Of a stretch of DNA of 28,049 nt, positions 8,124-16,008 are shown one piece after another. Made by a program: the position numbers and the translations under genes. Source of the stretch: a virus; the IMG/VR virus record IMGVR_UViG_3300049024_000085, positions 1 through 28,049 of that record. One strand, 5' to 3'. The notes under the pieces are model-generated. The model was given only the letters and a program-made list of their open reading frames with translations. It made no database searches and was not told where the DNA came from. Position 1 is the first letter of the stretch, and the number at the start of each line of letters is the position of its first letter.

Positions 8124-9353
8124 TTATCCCGCGGCGGTACCGATGATGCGGCACGCCCATTCCGGGCGCAACGCTTCGATCCCGTACAGCACGTCCAGGC
8201 GGCACATGAAATCATCGTTCACGGTGTCGAAATCCCGGATCAGGCGGATCGCCATGCCATCCATGTTCTGGCGGCTGGCCATGTCCACGCCCCGGGGCAG
8301 CTCCAGATCCGCCATGGCCAGGGTGAGGAAATCCGAATGATACAGGAGATTCTGCTTGTACCCGGTCGAAGCCGAGCCCACCAGCGTGAGCGCATCGGTC
8401 GAAACCGGCGCGCTGTTCACGTTCTGATAGGGGCCGGTGATGATGCAGGCGGGGCTGATCGAGAGGGTCAGCGCGCCGGCGCCGTCGGCCGTGGCATCCG
8501 CCAGGATCGTGAACTGTTGCAGGTTGCCGGTGCTCTGCTTCGTGTCCGGGTTGACCGAATACACGGCGGGCAGGGTGAACACCGTTCCGGCCTTCAGGGT
8601 CGTGGAGGCGGTCCACGCGGCGGTGATGAGGGATTGGGAGGCGGCCCAGCCCGTGGTCACCTGGTTGGCGCCGTTGACGGTCGGAGAACCGGCTTGGAGG
8701 CCATTGGTGTGCAGCGGGATATTCTGGGTCATGAAGAAATCGGCGCCCAGGGTGTCGGACGCCAGCATGCCCTTGCGGTACTGCGAAGCGAGCTTCCCGG
8801 GATCGTTGAACAGGGCGGAAAGCCCGTTCGCGGTGCGGGCCATCGCCAAGGGCGAAAGGGCCGCATAGCGATCGCCGTCACGCGGCGCGCAGAATTCGTC
8901 CAGGCGCGCGCCGGCGTCCAGCCACACCTGCGCGGTCGCGGGGATGGTACCGGCCGAGCCCACCAGGTTGGCCACCTTGTAGTAGTAGCCGGCGCAATCC
9001 TTGTCGATTTCCGACGCGAGGCGCTGCACGGGGCCCTTGATGTAGCGTTCGGAGAACTCTTCCATCTTCAGGGTGAGATCGGCCGAAGAGAACTTCAGGC
9101 CGACGTGTTTTTGCGTGGTCACGTTCAGGGTGGTCTGGGTTTCCAGCGCATCCTGCTGCACGAAGGTTTTTCCCGTGCTTACGGTGAACTGCACCGGCCG
9201 ACGGATGCGCAGGGCCGATCCGATCTTGGCGCCGTTCTTCGCGAAGGAAGAATCATATTGACGGTTGATGGTCTTGGAAAACTTGATCTCATTCCGGAGC
9301 CGGCGGAGGGCTTCCTTGGTGATGAGGTCTACGGTGAGCTGCGTGTTGGACAC
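8124..9353 (-). CDS. Major coat protein, P22 gp5-like (409 aa)
   Basis: I chose GTG 9353 because TGGAGG lies five bases upstream; an alternative GTG at 9380 adds nine residues. The protein begins SNTQLTVDLITKEALRRLRNEI and ends with MCRLDVLYGIEALRPEWACRI plus a short tail. This matches the P22 coat family, in which an N-terminal arm and spine helix open the protein and a CRI-x-x-x-YG-x-x-A-x-RPE segment closes it. Length is close to P22 coat (430). A Thr/Ser/Val-rich region about residues 210-330 would correspond to the inserted I-domain. Several hundred copies form the HK97-fold icosahedral shell on the scaffold. Its 3' end is partly duplicated at 14224-14273. Confidence 0.88.
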   Translation of the reverse strand: MSNTQLTVDLITKEALRRLRNEIKFSKTINRQYDSSFAKNGAKIGSALRIRRPVQFTVSTGKTFVQQDALETQTTLNVTTQKHVGLKFSSADLTLKMEEFSERYIKGPVQRLASEIDKDCAGYYYKVANLVGSAGTIPATAQVWLDAGARLDEFCAPRDGDRYAALSPLAMARTANGLSALFNDPGKLASQYRKGMLASDTLGADFFMTQNIPLHTNGLQAGSPTVNGANQVTTGWAASQSLITAAWTASTTLKAGTVFTLPAVYSVNPDTKQSTGNLQQFTILADATADGAGALTLSISPACIITGPYQNVNSAPVSTDALTLVGSASTGYKQNLLYHSDFLTLAMADLELPRGVDMASRQNMDGMAIRLIRDFDTVNDDFMCRLDVLYGIEALRPEWACRIIGTAAG

Positions 9354-9410
9354 GGCAACCTCCAGCGGTTCAGGTTTCACCCGTAACCGCGGAGGTGCGT
9401 CTCCTAGCAG

Positions 9411-10367
9411 TTACCGGCGGTTCTTCTTCCGCTCCTTCTGGTCCATATACTTGGCGTATTCCTCCATGCTCATTTTCGAGGGATCCTTTACCGCTTGTGC
9501 CTTCCCGCCTACTGGAGTCATCGGCGCGGGAGCTTTGGAAGGCTTCGCATGTAAAGGAGGTTCCGGGGGCTTCTTCTTGGGAGCGGGGCCTTTCGGCGCG
9601 GCTTCCAAGCGTCCCACCACTTTTCCTATCTCAACCGCCACCTCGTCGGCGGGGAGCAGGGCGATCCGTGCTGATTCGTTCGGGTGCTTGCCAAGCCAGT
9701 ACGCTAACTCGGCCCCGGATTTGTTCTTCAGGACCAGTTGGACCATTGCATCGGAAACCATGAGGTTCGGATTGTTGACCACCTGGTCGAAATCCGAATA
9801 CTTGGCCTTTGCTGCGGTCTCCTGTTCCCGGTATGCCTTCACTTTAACCGGGTCCACCACCGGCTGTCCATTCGCACCCTTGGGGCCGTTGGGGCTGGCG
9901 GGTTGCTTGGGGTTTTTTTCCGCCGCGGCGCGCTCGCTTTTGATCTGGCGCCAATCGTAGAGCGCGTCTTCGTACTCCTCGTCCGTGTCGAAGTCGGCAT
10001 GCTTGGGCCGCGGAGGAAGCGGCGCCGGCGGGGGCTTGGTCTGTTCCAAAAGCTGCCGGTTCATATCGAGGAGCTGCTGCATCTGCGCGCGCTGCTCGTA
10101 AATCGTCGCGGTCAGCTTGTCGATGCGGCGCTCGGCGCCGGGCTTGCGGTGGCCTTTCGCCGGCGGCGCCTGATCGCCTTCTTCTTCTTCCTCGCCGTCG
10201 GTTTCGTCGCCGTCCCCGTCGCCTTCTTCGTCCCCTTCGCCGTCGGCGTCCTCTTCGTCGCCGTCGGCCTCCTCGCCGGCGGGCGCTTCTTCTTCGTCGC
10301 CGGCCTCCTCGTTATCGGGGGTTTCTGGGATTTCCATGTCGGCGGCTTCTTCGGCTTCGATCCTCAT
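9411..10367 (-). CDS. Scaffolding protein (318 aa)
   Basis: ATG 10367 overlaps the portal stop as ATGA. Residues about 1-65 are extremely acidic (long runs of Glu, Asp and Gly). Residues 80-115 form a likely coiled coil (IDKLTATIYEQRAQMQQLLD). The middle is helical and charged, and the C-terminus is a small basic helix (KYMDQKERKKNRR). P22 scaffold (gp8, 303 residues) is similarly helical and polar and binds coat through a basic C-terminal helix-loop-helix. Together with the order portal-scaffold-coat, this makes the call firm even without detailed sequence identity. It would direct procapsid assembly and leave before or during DNA packaging. Confidence 0.82.
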   Translation of the reverse strand: MRIEAEEAADMEIPETPDNEEAGDEEEAPAGEEADGDEEDADGEGDEEGDGDGDETDGEEEEEGDQAPPAKGHRKPGAERRIDKLTATIYEQRAQMQQLLDMNRQLLEQTKPPPAPLPPRPKHADFDTDEEYEDALYDWRQIKSERAAAEKNPKQPASPNGPKGANGQPVVDPVKVKAYREQETAAKAKYSDFDQVVNNPNLMVSDAMVQLVLKNKSGAELAYWLGKHPNESARIALLPADEVAVEIGKVVGRLEAAPKGPAPKKKPPEPPLHAKPSKAPAPMTPVGGKAQAVKDPSKMSMEEYAKYMDQKERKKNRR

Positions 10368-12685
10368 GCGGGCTCCTCTTCGGCCGGTTCCGGGGGCGGC
10401 ATGCCCTCGGGGATTTCCGGCGGTTCATTCTCCGCGGGCGGCGCGGGTTCCGGGGGCATTGGCGCCCCATCCGGGGCCGGGGGCGCCCCTTCGGGTCCTG
10501 AAGCCGGGACAGGGCCGGGAAGGTCCCCGGGGGCGGGCGCGGCGGCGCCCCCCTGCCCCGGCATGCTTTGGAGCTGCATTTCCGCCATGGTCATGCGCAT
10601 CCATTCCAATTGCGTGGTGAGCTGTTCAATCTGCCCGAGGATTTCCGGGGACGGCGCAGCGTTGAGCTGCGCGATCTCCAGCTTGGTCTGGGAGTCGAGG
10701 TACGCCTTCTCGCGGTCCAGGTCGATCTTGGCCTGGTCGCTCTTGGTCTTGTCCTTTTCCTCGTTCAGCGCCGCGGTGAGCTGATCGATCGTTTGGTTCA
10801 TCACCTGCACCTGCTGCTGCATGGCGGCAAGCTGCTGGGTCAGCACCGGCACGGTGGCCTTGCCGTCCTTATCGTCGCCCGGGGCTTTGCCCAGAATCTC
10901 GGGCGGGATCGTCCGCTCCAGGCGATCGGCGAGGTCTTGCATGCCGGGGCCGTCGATGTTCCGAAGGATAATATCCCCGCCGATGTCCATCAGCTTGGGG
11001 TTGGCCTGCACCATTTGGGTTTGGATGTCGGCGGCTTCCTGGCGCTGCGCGGCGTAGGCCGGGCCCATGGATACCACCACGTCATATTCCCCGACGGAGA
11101 GATCGTACATCACCTGCTCGCCGGTCTCGGGATCCTCGAAGGGGTGATTAAAAAGAACCAGCTCCTCGTCCCCATTTTCCCCGAGGATGCGGGCCACGCG
11201 CGCCTCGTCGTACACCTGGCGGATCAGGTCCACACAGATCCGGCCGCAATGCCGAATGGAGCGCGCCAGGTTGTCGATGTAATGGAAGGTCGCGGTGTCG
11301 CTTTCGCTTTGCCGGCGCTGGATCGCGATGCCGGATTTTTCCGGGCCGCGGTCGCCGAGGCCGGCCGAGTAAATGCCCGTGGTCGCCTTCATATCGTCGC
11401 GGGCGGAAAGACGGGCATTCACCACGCCGGCGGGAGGCCCGGCAAAGGGCTGGCGCTGCGGAGGCGGCGCGAGCTGGCCGCCCAGGGTCACGGGCTTGTA
11501 TTCCAGGGCCGCGATATTTTCCACGTGGGAGCGTTCCCAAGCGGCGGGGTCCGCGCTCCCGCTGATCTGGCCCTCGGCCGCGATCCACGGGGCCTTGGGC
11601 GCGAGCGCGATCATTTCGGTTTCAGCCGTCCACCAATAGTTATACATCCGCTGGGGGTCTTTAGCGTTCCGGACCAGGCCGTAATACTTGGTTTCCCCTT
11701 CGATATGCAGCTCTATGCCCAGCACGGGGATGATCGGGATCCATCGGCCGGCCCATTCGCCTTTTTCCAAAATCTCGGCGCCGCTGATCTTGAACCACTT
11801 CACCACGCGCCTATGGCTTTTGCGCTTCTTTACCAGCTTGTAGCCGGCGGGAATCTTCCCCCCCGGCAAGGTGTCGCGGAATGCTTTGATTGTCGGCGGT
11901 GGTTGCTGGCCACCCTCCGGCGCCGGCGCTCCGGTATATTGCAGGAGCAGCAGCTCGGCCGGGGTTTCCTCCACGGTCCAATATTCGGCCACCTTGACGG
12001 TGTTTTCCCCCCACCACGTTTCGTCGGTGTCGCCTTCGCCGGTCTCGCCCCATTCGGTTACCTGCGCATTGGGCCAGCTCTCCCGGAACTCCTCCCGCGG
12101 CATGTCTTCCGTGACGAAGCACCACCGCATATCCGAGAAGTCCGCTTTCTTGGCGGGCCCGGTGTACACGGCGAAGCGGTTCGCGATCCGCTCGATAAAA
12201 ATATCCTGGTCGAAACTTTCTTCATTGCAGTAATCGGTCCGCACGCGGAAAAAGCCAAGGCCAGAAATCACCGCGTCATTGAAGGCGGTATCATAGGCCA
12301 CGTCCGCGGAGCTGTTTTGCTCGATATGGCGTATCAGCCCTTGCAGCTTCTCGGCGGTCTTCACGTCGGCCTTGGAGTCGAAGGGCCGCACGCGGATGGA
12401 GGGTTTATTTTGCCGCTGCTCGTTCGTCACCTGGAAAACGTATTGCGGGAGCATGTTCACGGTGAGGCATGGGCGATCGGAGTCATCCCGATCCTTTTCA
12501 ATGTCGCCATCCCATTGCTTGCCGCCGTAAAAGCGAATATCGTCCAGGGCCTCGGCGCGGTCGCCGCTCCAGCGGTCCACCGCGGACTTGAAGCGGGTCC
12601 GGGCCAGATCCATGAGCGCGCGATCTTCGTCGCTCACCTCGGCCGTGGTTTCCGGTTCATCTTCGTACTGCGTTAATTTGCTCAT
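10364..12685 (-). CDS. Portal protein, P22 gp1-like (773 aa)
   Basis: The start is ATG 12685, which overlaps the terminase-nuclease stop as ATGA; a GTG nine bases upstream is less likely. Length is near P22 portal (725). The N-terminal 120 residues include ARTRFKSAVDRW, YGGKQWDGD and RPCLTVNMLPQYV, a pattern typical of the P22 portal family. A wing/stem region follows, with DKGPEKSGIAIQRRQSE-like Gly/Gln/Arg segments near residue 440. Residues about 600-700 are Gln/Glu-rich coiled coil (QQLAAMQQQVQVM), corresponding to the long barrel of P22, and the last 80 are Pro/Glu/Ala-rich low complexity. Twelve copies form the ring at one vertex through which terminase packs DNA and onto which gp4 docks. 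Confidence 0.9.
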   Translation of the reverse strand: MSKLTQYEDEPETTAEVSDEDRALMDLARTRFKSAVDRWSGDRAEALDDIRFYGGKQWDGDIEKDRDDSDRPCLTVNMLPQYVFQVTNEQRQNKPSIRVRPFDSKADVKTAEKLQGLIRHIEQNSSADVAYDTAFNDAVISGLGFFRVRTDYCNEESFDQDIFIERIANRFAVYTGPAKKADFSDMRWCFVTEDMPREEFRESWPNAQVTEWGETGEGDTDETWWGENTVKVAEYWTVEETPAELLLLQYTGAPAPEGGQQPPPTIKAFRDTLPGGKIPAGYKLVKKRKSHRRVVKWFKISGAEILEKGEWAGRWIPIIPVLGIELHIEGETKYYGLVRNAKDPQRMYNYWWTAETEMIALAPKAPWIAAEGQISGSADPAAWERSHVENIAALEYKPVTLGGQLAPPPQRQPFAGPPAGVVNARLSARDDMKATTGIYSAGLGDRGPEKSGIAIQRRQSESDTATFHYIDNLARSIRHCGRICVDLIRQVYDEARVARILGENGDEELVLFNHPFEDPETGEQVMYDLSVGEYDVVVSMGPAYAAQRQEAADIQTQMVQANPKLMDIGGDIILRNIDGPGMQDLADRLERTIPPEILGKAPGDDKDGKATVPVLTQQLAAMQQQVQVMNQTIDQLTAALNEEKDKTKSDQAKIDLDREKAYLDSQTKLEIAQLNAAPSPEILGQIEQLTTQLEWMRMTMAEMQLQSMPGQGGAAAPAPGDLPGPVPASGPEGAPPAPDGAPMPPEPAPPAENEPPEIPEGMPPPEPAEEEPA

Positions 12686-13419
12686 CGCATCCACCCTCCG
12701 CGGCCACGGCCCAGGGGCTTGGCCTTTCCCCGGTTTTCTTTTTCGACGGGCTTCACGATCATCCGCCCCAAGCCCGACATGATCAGGTAGCGGGTCGCGT
12801 CCATGAGGTGGTCATCGTCTTTGACAACGGCGCCGTGTTCATCGCGCCTGTAGATTCTGTATTCCGCCAGCCAGTTTTTCAACGAACGGAAGACCTTTAG
12901 CCTACCGGAACTCAACCGCTCCCAAACCTGTTGAATGCCGGCCTCGCGCGAATTGTCCGCGCATTCCAGGTTTAACCCAAGGTCTTTATAGATCTCAAGT
13001 AACCGCTGCCCATCAACCTGGGAACGGCCGCGGGCCGCGGGATCGATCACGCCGGGGATCCACAGGCCGCGCGCCTTGAAGCCTTCCGCATGCACGGAGG
13101 GCTCGGCCTGGCCGCGGTAATGCTCCGAAGTCAGGTAAACGACGTTCGCCTCGCGATCGTGCGCGCCCCATATGCCCGCGGTCCGCTTCCATCCCACGTC
13201 CATGCCGAAGCCGCGCGGAAAATGCGACGGGATCGGGAAGTCATCCACCACGATGTCGCTTTCAGGAACGGGATAGATCGCGCCAATGCCGAGGGTCGGC
13301 ACGCCCTTGCTGCGCGCTTCGCGTTGGTACGGAGGCACCGATCCCCACAGGTCCGCCTTCTGCTTTTTGGTGAGGTGCGGAACCTCGTCCCAAGTACATG
13401 AGACCACCTTTTTGGACAT
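12682..13419 (-). CDS. terL: Large terminase, nuclease (C-terminal) half as a separate gene (245 aa)
   Basis: This gene encodes only the RNase H-like nuclease domain of a large terminase. Residues 8-60 (CTWDEVPHLTKKQK, then PPYQREARSKGVPTLG and IYPVPESDI) correspond to the linker after the ATPase domain. Catalytic acids are visible as D74 in FGMDVGW, D126 in GVIDPAARGRSQ, and D207 with H204 in DDDHLMDATRYL. No Walker A or B motif is present. It has its own ATG, 3 bases after the stop of the Dam-like gene, and is coupled by ATGA to portal. The matching ATPase half is about 2.6 kb upstream at 16001-16753. The two products would have to associate to make a working motor that cuts concatemeric DNA. 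Confidence 0.88.
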   Translation of the reverse strand: MSKKVVSCTWDEVPHLTKKQKADLWGSVPPYQREARSKGVPTLGIGAIYPVPESDIVVDDFPIPSHFPRGFGMDVGWKRTAGIWGAHDREANVVYLTSEHYRGQAEPSVHAEGFKARGLWIPGVIDPAARGRSQVDGQRLLEIYKDLGLNLECADNSREAGIQQVWERLSSGRLKVFRSLKNWLAEYRIYRRDEHGAVVKDDDHLMDATRYLIMSGLGRMIVKPVEKENRGKAKPLGRGRGGWMR

Positions 13420-13422
13420 GGC

Positions 13423-14028
13423 CTAGGCTCGGGCTTCGCTATCGCGCAGGGGGCCAAGCCGCCAATCCCACGGCGCCGGCCAAAGGAACGGCCGCGAACG
13501 GTCGAAGACGGCGAGGAGGAGATCCTTCGGGTATGGATCCTTGTTCGGCGTGCCGGCTTTCGCGCAGGGGATCGGGTCCAGGCCCTTGGCCGCGCGCTCG
13601 GCGTTGATCCGCTTCGTCTTGGTGTCCATGTAGTCGAGCGGGTACAGGAACTCGAAGACCAGCCGCGGCCGAAGGAACCGGATCCCGGCCTGGCCGTGAA
13701 GGCTTTCCGCGTACCAATTGGAGCCGACGGCCGCCGGTACCAGGAAAAGGATTTTAGCCCCGTGGCGGGCCTCTTCCGCGGCCTTGGCGGCCCATACTCC
13801 GATATTCCCATATGGGGGATTGAGCCAAAGCCAGCCGCCGAGGCGCCGCCAGGGCCGATCCAATGCCAAAGCGTTGTCCGTTTCCGTCAGGTATTGGAGG
13901 GCTTGCGCATTGTCGGCCGAGGCGGCTAAATCCCAGGTGAGGGGCCCAAACTCGGCGCGGATCACGTCCATGAAATTGCGAGGCGTCCGATAGACGCCCT
14001 GTTTTAGATCCTCGCCTTGGCCGGCCAT
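13423..14028 (-). CDS. Phage Dam-type DNA N6-adenine methyltransferase (201 aa)
   Basis: The protein matches the phage DNA N-6-adenine-methyltransferase (Dam) family. It has VYRTPRNFMDVIRAEFGPLTW near the N-terminus, a DLAASADNAQALQY segment, and the catalytic NPPY motif at residues 70-73 in WLNPPYGNIGVW. A further KILFLVPAAVGSNWY segment follows. The start at ATG 14028 has GAAAGGA upstream; the gene overlaps the zinc-knuckle gene by 25 bases. It would methylate adenine in phage DNA, probably at a GATC-like site, and thereby avoid host restriction or influence packaging. It lies within the block that separates the two terminase halves, directly ahead of the nuclease half. The target sequence cannot be read from the gene. 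Confidence 0.85.
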   Translation of the reverse strand: MAGQGEDLKQGVYRTPRNFMDVIRAEFGPLTWDLAASADNAQALQYLTETDNALALDRPWRRLGGWLWLNPPYGNIGVWAAKAAEEARHGAKILFLVPAAVGSNWYAESLHGQAGIRFLRPRLVFEFLYPLDYMDTKTKRINAERAAKGLDPIPCAKAGTPNKDPYPKDLLLAVFDRSRPFLWPAPWDWRLGPLRDSEARA

Positions 14029-14123
14029 GGTTTCCTTTCGAGTCGATAGGGGCAGCTAGACCAAACGTGATCGGGCCAGCCGCAATAAAGGCAAAGGGGT
14101 TTTGTCCAGCCTGGCCAATTCAT
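14004..14123 (-). CDS. Zinc-knuckle mini-protein (39 aa)
   Basis: ATG 14123 overlaps the preceding stop as ATGA. The 39-residue product carries CLYCGWPDHVWSSCP, which is an exact C-x2-C-x4-H-x4-C zinc knuckle, with a basic Lys/Arg-rich C-terminus. Such knuckles bind single-stranded nucleic acid in other proteins. No other domain fits in this length. The gene could be part of a larger operon function with the Dam-like methyltransferase, whose start it overlaps; no known phage homologue comes to mind. Confidence 0.6.
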   Translation of the reverse strand: MNWPGWTKPLCLYCGWPDHVWSSCPYRLERKPWPAKARI

Positions 14124-14296
14124 TGCAAGTCCGCGGCGCATAGGAGCGCGAGCCAAAGCAACCGAACCACCACGAACCAAAGGAGGGAAACCTCGTCGGT
14201 CTCCTCCTCGGGCTCGCCGGCGCCGACGATTCGGCACGCCCATTCCGGGCGCGGCGCCGTCCAGCCGTACAGCACATCTATGCCGACGGCATTCAC
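14120..14296 (-). CDS. Membrane mini-protein with coat C-terminus copy (58 aa)
   Basis: A GTG at 14296 overlaps the upstream stop as GTGA, and the stop overlaps the next ATG as ATGA, so the frame fits the operon exactly. Residues about 6-25 (IDVLYGWTAPRPEWACRIVG) copy the coat protein end (LDVLYGIEALRPEWACRIIG); at the DNA level 20 bases are identical (14232-14251 and 8149-8168). Residues 28-36 are acidic, and residues about 37-53 (VSLLWFVVVRLLWLALL) look like one membrane helix. Likely a duplication of the coat gene end fused to a membrane segment. Whether it is expressed or is only debris held open by chance is unknown. Coding use of the frame is supported by the coupling. Confidence 0.55.
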   Translation of the reverse strand: MNAVGIDVLYGWTAPRPEWACRIVGAGEPEEETDEVSLLWFVVVRLLWLALLCAADLQ

Positions 14297-14469
14297 CGCG
14301 GCGGCCCCGGTGGCCGGGAGTCGGGGTAGCACACGGGAACGCGGCAGGTGTCGGCCGCAGCCGTATCTACCTTGCGCGCGGCCGGTGGCGTCCCCCGCTC
14401 CTCGGCGTCCATACAAGTGACCAGCAACAGGGCCGAATACAGGAAAAGGAAATAGGCGACCAGGTTCAT
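14293..14469 (-). CDS. Putative small lipoprotein or membrane-anchored peptide (58 aa)
   Basis: ATG 14469 overlaps the upstream stop (ATGA). Residues 1-18 (NLVAYFLFLYSALLLVT) are a strongly hydrophobic N-terminus followed by Cys19, giving a lipobox-like LVTC. The n-region lacks a positive charge, which weakens a lipoprotein call. The remainder is polar and Pro-rich at the end (SRPPGPPR) with two further Cys. Short Pro-rich lipoproteins of the Rz1 type look similar, but no Rz partner gene is seen, so lysis involvement is only a possibility. Confidence 0.5.
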   Translation of the reverse strand: MNLVAYFLFLYSALLLVTCMDAEERGTPPAARKVDTAAADTCRVPVCYPDSRPPGPPR

Positions 14470-14666
14470 GGCTCGGGGCTCCAGCTCTCCGGGCCCTCGG
14501 CGCCTTCTTCGTCGGCTTCCTGGAGGCGCCGCTGCTCTAACCACAGATTGAGCTTGACGATCTCCATGGCCGCCAGCATTTCGCCCAGGGTCACGGTGCC
14601 GCGGTGCTTGTCCACCACCTGCTCCAGGTCATCCTGTACCTGCTGGCATGCCGGTTTCCCGTCCAT
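14466..14666 (-). CDS. Hypothetical helical protein (66 aa)
   Basis: ATG 14666 shares its last base with the preceding TAA (TAATG), and the stop overlaps the next ATG. The sequence has two likely amphipathic helices (QVQDDLEQVVDKHRGT and LAAMEIVKLNLWLEQRRLQEADEE) followed by an acidic tail. No family recognised. The tight coupling on both sides argues that it is translated with its neighbours. Confidence 0.6.
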   Translation of the reverse strand: MDGKPACQQVQDDLEQVVDKHRGTVTLGEMLAAMEIVKLNLWLEQRRLQEADEEGAEGPESWSPEP

Positions 14667-15055
14667 TACTCGTCCTCCGTCTCATCGCCGGCGGCGCCGG
14701 CGGCCCCGTCCTTCGGCTGCATGCTGCCCATGGTGCGGCAGTTGTCGCACAGCTTTTCCGTAAGGTCGGTTCCCACGGTAAATCGCTGCTGGTGATAGCA
14801 GATCGAGCACTCGGCCAGGAGCAGCCGCATCTCCTGTTGCTCGGCTACCTCGCGCCATTCATACCCTTCATTGATCGCAAGCACCAGGTACCAGCCTTCT
14901 TTTTTCAGCGCCTTGATCTTGGCGTTGAGATCGGCCGAATTGGATTTCAGCGTTTCGCGGTGCAGCTCGATTTCCCGATGCACCAGGGCGAGCCGCTGGC
15001 CGCGGTCTTTCACCTCCACGTCGGACAGCTCGTATTTGTATTTGCCTTCGGCCAT
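14666..15055 (-). CDS. Helical protein with C-terminal zinc-ribbon-like motif (129 aa)
   Basis: ATG 15055 has a GGAGGG site upstream. Residues about 1-75 are charged and helical (REIELHRETLKSNSADLNAKIKAL parts) with a coiled-coil look. Residues about 82-110 hold two Cys pairs: C-S-I-C and, 18 residues later, C-D-N-C, spaced as in a zinc ribbon. A GTDLTEKLCDNCRTMG stretch covers the second pair. The end is Gly/Ala/acidic. A coiled-coil plus ribbon suggests a small nucleic-acid- or protein-binding adaptor. No specific family recognised. Confidence 0.62.
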   Translation of the reverse strand: MAEGKYKYELSDVEVKDRGQRLALVHREIELHRETLKSNSADLNAKIKALKKEGWYLVLAINEGYEWREVAEQQEMRLLLAECSICYHQQRFTVGTDLTEKLCDNCRTMGSMQPKDGAAGAAGDETEDE

Positions 15056-15066
15056 CGGGCCCTCCT

Positions 15067-15219
15067 TTATACCGTCACCGGCAATGCGTCGTCATCGTCC
15101 ATGTCGAAATCGTCATCGTCATCATCCTGATCCTCTTCCTCCAGGGCCCCCTGCACCAGCACGGCGCCGACGCCGGCCCATAGCAGGGCCTCGGTGGCCG
15201 CTGCCGCAAAAGGGCTCAC
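15067..15219 (-). CDS. Hydrophobic/poly-acidic mini-protein (50 aa)
   Basis: GTG 15219 overlaps the upstream stop as GTGA. The first half (FAAAATEALLWAGVGAVLVQGAL) could be a single membrane or buried helix, and the second half is a long Asp/Glu run (EEEDQDDDDDDFDMDDDDA). Acidic runs like this can mimic DNA or bind cations, but no function is established. It is one of several tiny genes between the terminase halves. Confidence 0.5.
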   Translation of the reverse strand: MSPFAAAATEALLWAGVGAVLVQGALEEEDQDDDDDDFDMDDDDALPVTV

Positions 15220-15491
15220 CCGGCCGCCTTGAGGAGATTCCCCAGCTCGATCAGGCCCTCGCCGATCGCCGCGGCCGTGAGCGGGCGGGAGCCGCCGCGA
15301 ACGGTATGTTGCGCCAAGGCTCCGGACTCCGGCACGGCCATGCAATCCAGGGCCCACTCCACGCGATCGCTTTCCAGGTTGTAAGCCAACAGCATGCGAA
15401 CGGCTGGGACCGATTGCGCGCCGTGCCGCGGGTCCGGCGCCGGCGGCGCCATCACCTTGACGTTGTACAGGCCCCGCATGATCTGCGCCAT
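15216..15491 (-). CDS. Hypothetical protein (91 aa)
   Basis: ATG 15491 shares a base with the preceding TAA (TAATG). The sequence (MAQIMRGLYNVKVMAPPAPDP...) has a strand-like core (RMLLAYNLESDRVEWALDCMAV) and an Ala/Leu-rich C-terminal helix. No motif or family recognised. It is coupled to both neighbours. Confidence 0.6.
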   Translation of the reverse strand: MAQIMRGLYNVKVMAPPAPDPRHGAQSVPAVRMLLAYNLESDRVEWALDCMAVPESGALAQHTVRGGSRPLTAAAIGEGLIELGNLLKAAG

Positions 15492-15721
15492 TAATCGCCC
15501 TCCCGCTGGTAGCCAGGCCGCGCGCGCGCGGGCCGGTTGGATTCATCGATCACCGTGCAGTTGGAAATAGTCAGCCCTTCCACCTTGACGCCGGCGCCGA
15601 GGACACGGAGAGCCGCCTGCATGGTGGCCCCATCCACGCCAGATCGCAGGATCTCCATGATCGTCCTGCGCAGCTCGCGCACCGCGCCCTCCTGCACGCC
15701 GACGTAAAACCCGGTTTTCAC
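15491..15721 (-). CDS. Hypothetical protein (76 aa)
   Basis: The start at ATG 15721 shares a base with the upstream TAG/TAA region. The N-terminal part is helical (EGAVRELRRTIMEILRSG) and the C-terminal part has a strand (VKVEGLTISNCTVI) and a basic tail. No recognisable domain. Spacing and coupling are as for its neighbours. Confidence 0.58.
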   Translation of the reverse strand: MKTGFYVGVQEGAVRELRRTIMEILRSGVDGATMQAALRVLGAGVKVEGLTISNCTVIDESNRPARARPGYQREGD

Positions 15722-16008
15722 TACCGGCCGCCGTATGCGAGGCGGATCAGGGCCTCGTCAGCCTTGGGCGTGATCTCCTCGGGGATGGACCGGGCCAGGT
15801 GCTCCAGGCTTTCCGCTTCCTCGCGGAGCTGGCGCGCGCGGTTGCGGAGCGCGGCACGGCCGCCGAGCCCGTACTTCGTCATTTCCGGGGCTATATCCAT
15901 ACCGAACGTCATCCCGGGGCCGGGGCCCACGGCCGCGCCGATCCCGTGCATGTTTGCCATGCTTTCGCCTAATGCCGTTTTGATCTTCGCGTGGTCTTCC
16001 TTACACAT
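15721..16008 (-). CDS. Hypothetical protein following terminase ATPase gene (95 aa)
   Basis: ATG 16008 overlaps the end of the terminase ATPase gene by eight bases, so translation is probably linked. A Gly/Pro/Met-rich first half (GIGAAVGPGPGMTFGMD) precedes a charged helix (LRNRARQLREEAESLEHLAR). No family recognised. It occupies the position where the nuclease half of the terminase would be expected to continue. Confidence 0.6.
   Translation of the reverse strand: MCKEDHAKIKTALGESMANMHGIGAAVGPGPGMTFGMDIAPEMTKYGLGGRAALRNRARQLREEAESLEHLARSIPEEITPKADEALIRLAYGGR

Noticed and set aside
7911-9386. A 491-residue plus-strand open frame opposite the coat gene
   Set aside because: It is antisense to a clear coat gene and low in sequence complexity; no ribosome site or domain supports it.
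10568-12676. A 702-residue open frame on the plus strand opposite the portal gene
   Set aside because: Its codon pattern mirrors the portal gene, it has no recognisable domain, and GC-rich genes often leave long antisense frames open.
13420-16000. Intein or group I/II intron between the terminase halves
   Set aside because: The first half ends with its own stop and unique acidic tail, the second starts with ATG. There are no intein Cys/His-Asn ends, no intron core sequences, and the space holds ten protein genes.
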